From UBA1046 sp050945515 (lineage in GTDB: Bacteria; Bacillota; Clostridia; Saccharofermentanales; DTU023): a DNA stretch of 64,000 nucleotides. The stretch is from the NCBI GenBank assembly GCA_050945515.1, contig JBMNTB010000003.1, positions 53,194 to 117,193 of the forward strand. Direction: 5' to 3'. Positions 54,693 through 60,884 of this stretch are shown here, piece by piece. The position numbers and the translations under genes were made by a program. The notes beneath the pieces are model-generated. The model saw only the letters and a program-made list of their open reading frames with translations. It had not been told where the DNA came from and did no database searches. The number at the start of each line of letters is the position of its first letter. Within the stretch, counting starts at the first letter, position 1.

Positions 54693-54721
54693 TTGACAAG
54701 GACAGGCGTAAAATCTATAAT
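54693..54721 (+). promoter_or_regulatory. Consensus promoter of tRNA-Lys
   Basis: Perfect TTGACA (54693-54698), 17-bp spacer and perfect TATAAT (54716-54721), 12 bases before the tRNA. It is divergent from the thrS promoter 50 bp away. Confidence 0.92.
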
Positions 54722-54733
54722 GTCTTTGCTCAA

Positions 54734-54809
54734 GCACCATTAGCTCAGCTGGCAGAGCAACTGACTCTTAATCAGTGGGTCCTGGGTTCGAATCCCAGAT
54801 GGTGTACCA
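54734..54809 (+). tRNA. tRNA-Lys (anticodon CTT)
   Basis: A complete cloverleaf: acceptor GCACCAT with ATGGTGT (one G-T pair); D stem GCTC/GAGC; anticodon stem ACTGA/TCAGT around CTCTTAA, anticodon CTT; T stem CTGGG/CCCAG with loop TTCGAAT; CCA encoded at 54807-54809. Confidence 0.96.
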
Positions 54810-54815
54810 GAGAGA

Positions 54816-54842
54816 ACAGGGTGCAGTGCACCCTGTTTTTTT
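54816..54842 (+). terminator. Terminator after tRNA-Lys
   Basis: A perfect 9-bp stem ACAGGGTGC (54816-54824) with GCACCCTGT (54828-54836), 3-base loop, then a run of T. Confidence 0.92.
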
Positions 54843-54851
54843 ATAGTAAGT

Positions 54852-54888
54852 AATAGATACTCCGATACTCCAAGGAAATAGATACTCC
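54852..54888. repeat. Three copies of GATACTCC
   Basis: AATAGATACTCC occurs at 54852-54863 and 54877-54888, and the core GATACTCC a third time at 54864-54871. They lie 115-150 bp upstream of the response regulator promoter. GAGTATC, the inverse of GATACTC, recurs at 54947-54953. Confidence 0.7.
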
Positions 54889-54940
54889 ACGGAAGGTTTG
54901 TTTTGTGCCCAACCGCTTAATAGATGCTATAAAGAGCGCG

Positions 54941-54980
54941 ATGATAGAGTATCTTTAGGAATGATAGAGTTTCTTTAGGG
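54941..54980 (+). repeat. Two tandem 20-bp direct repeats upstream of the response regulator
   Basis: Two adjacent 20-bp units (54941-54960 and 54961-54980) share ATGATAGAGT, then A/T, then TCTTTAGG and a final A/G, with only two differences. Each ends in the TTTAGG element also used in the promoter-proximal operator. Confidence 0.8.
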
Positions 54981-55005
54981 AATCTTTAGGCCATAGAGCT
55001 ATGAT
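54974..55005 (+). promoter_or_regulatory. Operator and promoter of the two-component operon
   Basis: TTTAGG (54974-54979), 5 bp, TTTAGG (54985-54990), 9 bp, -10 TATGAT (55000-55005). The repeats occupy the -35 region with an 11-bp period, as expected for a tandem OmpR-family activator site. The same layout stands before the export operon at 57245-57276. Confidence 0.7.
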
Positions 55006-55035
55006 GAATTAAAATAGGGGCATAGGAGGGATGTC

Positions 55036-55710
55036 ATGCGTATTTTGGTAGCGGAAGACGATAAGAGATTATTGAAGACATTGTTGCATATTTTAAAAAC
55101 GAATGCTTTTTCCGCTGACGGAGTCACAAACGGTACGGAAGCATTGGCCTATGCGGAATCCGGCGAATACGACGGTCTGGTATTGGACATCATGATGCCC
55201 GGCATGGACGGAATAGAGGTATTGAAAAGACTTCGAAGCAAGAATATTACGACACCTGCGCTGTTTTTGACGGCGAGGACGGAAGTCGAGCAGCGTGTAG
55301 AAGGGCTCGATGCCGGCGCTGACGACTATCTGGCGAAGCCGTTTTCCACATCGGAACTGCTGGCGCGGGTGCGGGCTATGCTGCGAAGAAAAGATCATTA
55401 TACGCCTGATCTTTTGGAAATAGGCGACCTCGTGTTAAATTGTTCCACGCATGAGCTCTCATTCGGGTCACAGACGCAGAATCTCAGCGGAAAGGAGTTT
55501 CAGGTGCTGGAGATGATGATGAGAAATCCCCGCATACACATCACTACAGATCAATTTATTACGCGCATCTGGGGATGGGAGACGAGCGTGGACACCAGTG
55601 TGGTGTGGGTGCATATTTCCAACTTAAGAAAGAAGCTGGAAGCTATGGAAGCCCCTGTTAAAATACGTTTTGTGCGTAATGCCGGTTACGCATTGGATAT
55701 CGAGCCATGA
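55036..55710 (+). CDS. OmpR-family response regulator
   Basis: A 224-residue DNA-binding regulator. The receiver domain has the acidic pair EDD (7-9), the phospho-acceptor Asp51 in LVLDIMMPGMDG, a switch Thr in LTARTE, and Lys in DDYLAKPF. The C-terminal winged helix has LSGKEFQVLEMMMRNP and VWVHISNLRKKLE. An ATAGGAGGG site precedes the ATG. It overlaps the kinase gene by four bases (ATGA). Identical direct-repeat promoters upstream of it and of the export operon indicate autoregulation and control of the exporter. Confidence 0.93.
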   Translation: MRILVAEDDKRLLKTLLHILKTNAFSADGVTNGTEALAYAESGEYDGLVLDIMMPGMDGIEVLKRLRSKNITTPALFLTARTEVEQRVEGLDAGADDYLAKPFSTSELLARVRAMLRRKDHYTPDLLEIGDLVLNCSTHELSFGSQTQNLSGKEFQVLEMMMRNPRIHITTDQFITRIWGWETSVDTSVVWVHISNLRKKLEAMEAPVKIRFVRNAGYALDIEP

Positions 55711-56930
55711 TTTATAGATTAAGAAAACGTCTGATCCGTATCAGCGGTTTGTCCGTTACCCTCGTTTTTATTATCATCTACGCCGGCATTTACATAATAA
55801 GTATAAACAGATTAAACGATACAATGGACACGCTGACAGACGTCATTTCTCCGAATGACGGTCGCTTTCCGCCCTTTAATGAGATGAGCCCGCCGCCGGA
55901 CGGAGAGTTTGCACCCTTTATTACGAAAGAGACGCCTTTCAGTACCCGTTTTTTTATAGTCAGATACGATTCTTTCGGACGTATCGTCTCTTCAGATGTG
56001 GAATTCATCGCGTCAGTAACGGAAGAGACCGCCCGGGAATATGCGGAACAGACGATAAGTTCGGGAAACGAAAGAGGATGGATCGACAGATACCGCTATA
56101 AAATATCGGACACGTCCAGGGGACAGACCGTCGTATTTGTCGACGGGACGATTAACCGCTCTATTACGAGAATGCTCCTGTTGGCAGTCGGGGTCATCCT
56201 TCTGTGCAGCCTCGCCCTAATTCTCGTCCTCATCATCCTGTTCTCAAAACGCAGTGTGAAGCCGATTGCCAAGAGTTACGAAAAACAGAAACAGTTTATT
56301 ACGGATGCCAATCACGAGTTGAAAACGCCGCTAACGCTCATCCTTGCCAATCTGGATATCATCGAATCGGATATCGGTAAGAACGAATGGATAGACGACA
56401 TCCGTGCCGAGGGAGAACGGATGAATGCTCTTATAAATCAGCTCGGGATGCTTACCCGTATGGACGAAGAGAATACGGAAGTGAATGCCGTCACGTTTTC
56501 ACTCAGCGACGCGGTCAGCGATACCGTCTCCGAGTTTCAGACGATTGCAGAGGAAAGAAAAAAGCCCGTCTTTGCGGAAGTGCAGCCCGGGATTTTCTAT
56601 ACCGGCGATGAATCTGAAATACGGCGGGTGATCTCCATCCTGCTGGACAATGCACTGAAATATTGCGATGAGGGCGGAAACATCTCTCTGTCCGTCAGCG
56701 CAAAGCGGTATCCGGTCATCTGTATGGAAAACACATTTGCGGAAGTGGATCATATAGAATTAGATAAGCTGTTTGACCGTTTTTATCGCGCGGACAGGGC
56801 CCGGACTTTTACGGGCAGTTTCGGGATCGGCCTTTCCATTGCCAAAGCAATCGTAGAAAGAAATCATGGCGAGATTCGCGCATATAAAACGTGGCCGGAT
56901 CGTATCGGTTTTCGAGTCATCTTAAAATAG
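55707..56930 (+). CDS. Sensor histidine kinase
   Basis: A 407-residue membrane kinase. Two transmembrane helices (about 13-32 and 155-180) enclose an extracellular loop of about 120 residues that contains proline/aspartate/glycine-rich sequence (DGRFPPFNEMSPPPDGEF). No HAMP motif is obvious. The cytoplasmic core has the H box NHELKTPLTLI (His about 203), N box NALKYC, and G boxes FDRFYRADRARTFTGSFGIGLSIAKAI. It phosphorylates the regulator encoded just upstream; the signal is unknown but probably relates to the substrate of the downstream exporter. Confidence 0.92.
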   Translation: MIYRLRKRLIRISGLSVTLVFIIIYAGIYIISINRLNDTMDTLTDVISPNDGRFPPFNEMSPPPDGEFAPFITKETPFSTRFFIVRYDSFGRIVSSDVEFIASVTEETAREYAEQTISSGNERGWIDRYRYKISDTSRGQTVVFVDGTINRSITRMLLLAVGVILLCSLALILVLIILFSKRSVKPIAKSYEKQKQFITDANHELKTPLTLILANLDIIESDIGKNEWIDDIRAEGERMNALINQLGMLTRMDEENTEVNAVTFSLSDAVSDTVSEFQTIAEERKKPVFAEVQPGIFYTGDESEIRRVISILLDNALKYCDEGGNISLSVSAKRYPVICMENTFAEVDHIELDKLFDRFYRADRARTFTGSFGIGLSIAKAIVERNHGEIRAYKTWPDRIGFRVILK

Positions 56931-57037
56931 GATGTTAGGGGCAAAAGCTTCGGTTGTTCACTCAAGCCACAACATACAGTGCTCAAACTCTCAAAAGACA
57001 TACTGCGTATAGCGGTCAGCAATGCTGACTTCGGGTT

Positions 57038-57066
57038 TTGACCCTTATATCAAAATAGATTATTAC
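57038..57066 (+). promoter_or_regulatory. Candidate promoter of a small leader RNA
   Basis: TTGACC (57038-57043), 17-bp spacer, TATTAC (57061-57066). It would start an RNA of about 135 bases that ends at the terminator at 57175-57208. Confidence 0.4.
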
Positions 57067-57084
57067 AGTGAATAAGACAGCGAA

Positions 57085-57152
57085 TAAGTCTTTACAACTA
57101 TTAAGCCATTACTACGAATATTAATTCTTTACAACGATTAAGTCTTTATAAC
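57085..57152 (+). repeat. Three copies of a 14-bp repeat, TAA(G/T)TCTTTA(C/T)AAC
   Basis: Copies at 57085-57098 (TAAGTCTTTACAAC), 57122-57135 (TAATTCTTTACAAC) and 57139-57152 (TAAGTCTTTATAAC). Each differs from the others by one or two bases. Confidence 0.8.
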
Positions 57153-57154
57153 GT

Positions 57155-57214
57155 ATGAGTGAAGATTCTACGACGAGGCGTCCTTCTTACGGAGAACGCT
57201 TCTTTTTTGTGTGA
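57155..57214 (+). CDS. Possible 19-residue leader peptide overlapping a terminator
   Basis: ATG 57155 to TGA 57214 encodes MSEDSTTRRPSYGERFFFV. The hairpin and T-run of the terminator at 57175-57208 lie inside the frame. The layout recalls translational attenuators before drug-export genes, but there is no good ribosome site and the frame is short enough to be chance. Confidence 0.25.
   Translation: MSEDSTTRRPSYGERFFFV
57175..57208 (+). terminator. Terminator upstream of the export operon
   Basis: GAGGCGT (57175-57181) pairs with ACGCTTC (57196-57202, one G-T pair), followed by TTTTTT (57203-57208). It lies about 60 bp before the export operon's -10 box. Confidence 0.7.
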
Positions 57215-57244
57215 GTGTTGTCTTTAAATTTTGCTCAGGGTTCC

Positions 57245-57276
57245 TTTAGGCTACCTTTAGCCTCGCTTTTTATAAT
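57245..57276 (+). promoter_or_regulatory. Operator and promoter of the export operon
   Basis: TTTAGG (57245-57250), 5 bp, TTTAGC (57256-57261), 9 bp, perfect -10 TATAAT (57271-57276). Spacing equals that of the two-component promoter at 54974-55005. Confidence 0.72.
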
Positions 57277-57309
57277 GAGGCCGATTCACAAGGAAAAGGA
57301 GGAATGATT

Positions 57310-59001
57310 ATGGGTAGGACTAAAAGACTGTCGAAGGCAGAGCGCAGGAATCGAAGTATCCGTATCGGGATCAGCATCGTCGCTGTCGTCATTCTGCTGT
57401 TGATTGTCGCGGTTTTGTTTTTTCAGAAGCAGGTTCGCGAGAATTTTGCGTCCGCTGAACAGGAGGTTCTGAGTGCCGAGGTCACTACGGGCAGCATACG
57501 CACCACCGTTTCCGGATCGGGGGCTCTTGTCAGCGACGGGATCACGGATGTTATGATTCCTGCCGGCGTGGAAATTAAAAAAATATATACAGAAACGGGA
57601 GATTCTGTGAAGGAAGGCGATATTTTGGCTTCCGTGGAAGCCTCTTCCGTTTTGTCGGCATTGTCGGATACCCAAAAAGAATTGGATGAGCTGGGCGAAC
57701 AGCTTGCGGATGTCAGTGACAATGAAGTGGATTCAAAAATCAAGACCCCTTTGAAAGGGCGCGTCAAAGCGGTCTTTGCGGAGGAAGGTGACGATGTTTC
57801 ATCCGTCATGTATGAAAACGGCGCCCTCATCCTGCTGTCTCTGGACGGATATATGGCGGTGAATCTGGACTCTACTGCTTACAGTATCGGAGATTCGGTT
57901 AGCGTGACCGATTCAAGCGGAAATACGTATACCGGAACCGTGGATAAGATAACGGCGGGAAAAACGACGGTTTTGATCGGGGATGACGGGCCTGTTTACG
58001 GAGATACCGTGACCGTAGGTGATTCCGACAGCGGAACGCTGTATATCCATGAGGAGCTTAAAATCACAGGATATGCCGGAACGGTCGATTCCGTAAAGGT
58101 GTCTGAAAACAGCTCTGTCAGAGCGTCTTCTACGCTGATTACGCTGACGGATACCTCATATTCCGCAAATTATAACAGCTTGCTGAAGCAGCGTGCGGAT
58201 CTGGAAGAAAGATTGCAAACACTTGTAAAGCTCTATCGGAGCGGAGCGATTACGGCACCGCTCTCCGGGATTATTGACACCGTTTCTTACGATGAGAATT
58301 CTTCGGAAGCTGAGGTCCTCAACAACTCCGGTTCCGAGGCCGCGTTTTCCGGCGAAACGGAGACCGGTTCTGCGCAGGAAGAATCGGCGCTGCTCTCTAT
58401 CGATCCCGGAAAGAGCATGACCGTCTCGATAAGCGTAGACGAAACGGATGTTCTTTCTCTCGAGGTCGGTCAGGAGGTTTCGGTCAGTGTCGAGTCGATC
58501 GGGGACGATACGTATACAGGAAAGGTTACGGAAATCGACACGTCTTCCGCGTCCGGTTCCGGAGGAGTGACGACATATACGGCCACCGTAACTCTGGACA
58601 GAGCGGAGAAAATGCTTGCCGGCATGACCGCTTCCGTGTCCGTCGTGATCAAGGGCGTGGATAATGCACTGCTTTTGCCGGATGAAGCTGTCAGAAAGAC
58701 CAGCGCTTCCGCTTATGTGTATACCTCTCGAGATGAGTCTACCGGCGAGCTCGGAGGCATGACGGAAGTGACGATAGGCCTTTCCAACGGCAGTTACGTG
58801 GAGATATTGGAGGGACTTTCGGAAGGCGATACAGTCTACTACACGGAGTCGCGAAACAACAACTTCGGGAATTTCAACTTCGGTATGCCGGGCGGTGGTA
58901 TGCCGGGCGGCGGAATGCCGGGCGGCAATATGCCCGGGAACATGCCGGGCGACAGAAATATGCCGGGAAGTTCCGGCTGGACGAACTTACCGGGAAATTA
59001 A
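57310..59001 (+). CDS. MacA/HlyD-family membrane-fusion (adaptor) protein
   Basis: A 563-residue exporter adaptor. ATG 57310 is seven bases after AGGAGG; ATG 57304 is too close to it. A single N-terminal helix (about 22-42) anchors the protein. Then come two lipoyl half-motifs (AGVEIKKIYTETGDSVKEGDILASVEAS and a later KVSENSSVRASSTLI), a short coiled hairpin, a beta barrel (SISVDETDVLSLEVGQEVSVSVES) and a membrane-proximal domain. The tail is rich in glycine, methionine and proline (repeated GMPGG). In Gram-positives such adaptors work with MacB-type ABC proteins without an outer-membrane channel. The ATPase gene follows after 13 bases. Confidence 0.88.
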   Translation: MGRTKRLSKAERRNRSIRIGISIVAVVILLLIVAVLFFQKQVRENFASAEQEVLSAEVTTGSIRTTVSGSGALVSDGITDVMIPAGVEIKKIYTETGDSVKEGDILASVEASSVLSALSDTQKELDELGEQLADVSDNEVDSKIKTPLKGRVKAVFAEEGDDVSSVMYENGALILLSLDGYMAVNLDSTAYSIGDSVSVTDSSGNTYTGTVDKITAGKTTVLIGDDGPVYGDTVTVGDSDSGTLYIHEELKITGYAGTVDSVKVSENSSVRASSTLITLTDTSYSANYNSLLKQRADLEERLQTLVKLYRSGAITAPLSGIIDTVSYDENSSEAEVLNNSGSEAAFSGETETGSAQEESALLSIDPGKSMTVSISVDETDVLSLEVGQEVSVSVESIGDDTYTGKVTEIDTSSASGSGGVTTYTATVTLDRAEKMLAGMTASVSVVIKGVDNALLLPDEAVRKTSASAYVYTSRDESTGELGGMTEVTIGLSNGSYVEILEGLSEGDTVYYTESRNNNFGNFNFGMPGGGMPGGGMPGGNMPGNMPGDRNMPGSSGWTNLPGN

Positions 59002-59014
59002 GGAGGCGGACACC

Positions 59015-59686
59015 ATGATCGACTTAAAAAATGTTTCCCGGGTCTATCAGGTCGGTTCCGGTAAGGTCTACGCACTGAACAAAGTGACACTTCATATCGA
59101 TGAAGGGGAATTTGTCAGCGTTATCGGTCCTTCCGGAAGCGGGAAATCCACACTTATGAACATCATCGGATGCCTGGACATCGCGGATTCCGGTACCTAT
59201 CTTCTGGACGGTATACCGATTGAAGATTATTCGGAGTCGGAGCTCGCTAAAATACGAAAAAAAAAGATCGGGTTTGTTTTTCAGAGTTTTAATCTGATCA
59301 ACAAACTGACGGCTATGGAGAATGTGGAACTGCCCCTCATTTATCAGGGGGTCGGAAAATCGGAACGGAAAACACATGTCGCGGAGGCGCTGGAACGCGT
59401 CAATCTGACGAAATGGGCAGATCACCTTCCGACGGAGCTCTCGGGCGGGCAGCAGCAGAGGGTAGCGATCGCACGTGCGATTGTCACAAGGCCGTCTCTG
59501 ATTTTAGGCGACGAACCGACCGGAAACCTGGATTCCAAAACGACGGATGAGATCATGGGCATCTTCCGTGAGCTGCACGATCAGGGGAATACGATCATTT
59601 TGATCACACACGACCGGGAGATTGCGGAACAGGCATCGCGGATCGTAAATATCCGGGACGGAATACTGTCGGAGGTGGGTGCGTGA
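59015..59686 (+). CDS. MacB/LolD-type ABC transporter ATPase
   Basis: A 223-residue ATPase. ATG 59015 follows AGGAGG; the preceding in-frame codons overlap the adaptor's tail in another frame and are rejected. Walker A GPSGSGKST (about 38-46), Q loop FVFQSFNLI, signature LSGGQQQR (about 142) and Walker B LILGDEPTGNLD (about 162) are those of the mechanotransmission (MacB/FtsE) class. It overlaps the permease gene by four bases. Confidence 0.95.
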   Translation: MIDLKNVSRVYQVGSGKVYALNKVTLHIDEGEFVSVIGPSGSGKSTLMNIIGCLDIADSGTYLLDGIPIEDYSESELAKIRKKKIGFVFQSFNLINKLTAMENVELPLIYQGVGKSERKTHVAEALERVNLTKWADHLPTELSGGQQQRVAIARAIVTRPSLILGDEPTGNLDSKTTDEIMGIFRELHDQGNTIILITHDREIAEQASRIVNIRDGILSEVGA

Positions 59687-60867
59687 TTCAATCGTTAAAA
59701 ATGGCACTTAAATCGATAGCCGGGAACAAATTCAGGTCCTTTCTGACGATGTTGGGGATTATCATCGGCGTTATGGCGCTGGTCATTCTGGTGAGTCTGG
59801 TCAGCGGAGCTACCGGTTCGGTGACGGATTCCATTGCCGGTCTGGGCAGTAACCTTCTCACGGTGACAGTTTCCGATGACAAAGGGGCTCCGGTCACTCT
59901 TCATACACTGAACGAGTGGATGGAAGAAGACGGAATCGGGCTCATTGCGCCGTCCGGCGAAATCAGTGCAACGGCGAGGTATGAGGGCAACAGCGATACC
60001 GTTACCGTATACGGAACGACACCTGCCTACGAAACGATCAACGGTCTTTCCCTTCTCTTAGGAAGATTTATTAAGTCTTCCGATGTGGACAATCATACGA
60101 ACGTAGCCGTCATCAATGAAACGGCGGCGACTGAACTCATCGGTTATACGGACTGTCTCGGAGAAGAAGTGTCGATTGACGGCGTAAAATATACGGTTGT
60201 CGGTCTTTTAAAGGACGACGAAGATTCTTTGACGGCGGTCTTCGGCAGAGGTTCCATCGTTGCATATATCCCGTACACGTCGTTGATGCGACTGTCTTCC
60301 GAGACATCGTCTGCGATTACGAGTTTTTCTGTCAGTGCAGAAACGGATATGGCTACGGCGGAAACGGCGATGACCTCTTTACTGATGGAGAGATTCGATC
60401 AAGACGACGATGCGTTTACAATATCTACGCGGGATGAGCTGGAGGATGCCATGAGCAGCGTGACCTCTAACCTGACGATCCTGCTGGGCAGCATTGCGGG
60501 CATTTCTCTGGTCGTCGGCGGGATCGGGATTATGAACATCATGCTGGTCACGGTCACGGAACGGACACGGGAAATCGGAATTCGCAAAGCGATCGGGGCT
60601 TCGAGAATAGTTATTTTGCAGCAATTTCTGATGGAATCGGTCGTCCTCAGCATGTTGGGCTGCCTCATTGGCGTATTTCTTTCTTGGGCGGTGCTTCGGA
60701 TTATTTCCGTAGTCGTATCGAGTCTCAGTATGTCGTTCTCTTTGGAGTGGAATGTAGTGTTGATCGCCGTAGGATTCTGTTTTGTAATCGGTATCGTATT
60801 CGGATTGTATCCGGCGAACAAAGCGGCAAAGATGGCGCCGATCGATGCGCTTCACTATGGCGGTTAG
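59683..60867 (+). CDS. FtsX/MacB-like ABC transporter permease
   Basis: A 394-residue permease starting at GTG 59683. It has the four-helix MacB topology: one helix near the N terminus (about 20-43, MLGIIIGVMALVILVSLVSG), a large extracytoplasmic domain (about 45-260), and three helices in the C-terminal third. The conserved TERTREIGIRKAIGASRIVILQQFL motif between helices 2 and 3 is present. It should dimerise and pair with the ATPase encoded upstream, in a mechanotransmission-type export system. Confidence 0.93.
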   Translation: MIQSLKMALKSIAGNKFRSFLTMLGIIIGVMALVILVSLVSGATGSVTDSIAGLGSNLLTVTVSDDKGAPVTLHTLNEWMEEDGIGLIAPSGEISATARYEGNSDTVTVYGTTPAYETINGLSLLLGRFIKSSDVDNHTNVAVINETAATELIGYTDCLGEEVSIDGVKYTVVGLLKDDEDSLTAVFGRGSIVAYIPYTSLMRLSSETSSAITSFSVSAETDMATAETAMTSLLMERFDQDDDAFTISTRDELEDAMSSVTSNLTILLGSIAGISLVVGGIGIMNIMLVTVTERTREIGIRKAIGASRIVILQQFLMESVVLSMLGCLIGVFLSWAVLRIISVVVSSLSMSFSLEWNVVLIAVGFCFVIGIVFGLYPANKAAKMAPIDALHYGG

Positions 60868-60884
60868 TGGAGGTGAATCAATCA

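Larger units (their letters stand above)
57073..57208 (+). ncRNA. Possible small RNA or attenuator leader
   Basis: Inferred from a promoter-like pair at 57038-57066 and a terminator ending at 57208. The stretch contains three 14-bp repeats and a 19-codon reading frame whose end overlaps the terminator. No known RNA family was recognised. Confidence 0.35.
56931..57309 (+). other. Structured 379-bp spacer between kinase and export operon
   Basis: Contains no long gene. It holds a small hairpin GTCAGC (57015-57020) with GCTGAC (57024-57029), a candidate promoter at 57038-57066, three 14-bp repeats, a 19-codon reading frame, a Rho-independent terminator and the promoter of the export operon. These are listed separately. 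Confidence 0.6.
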
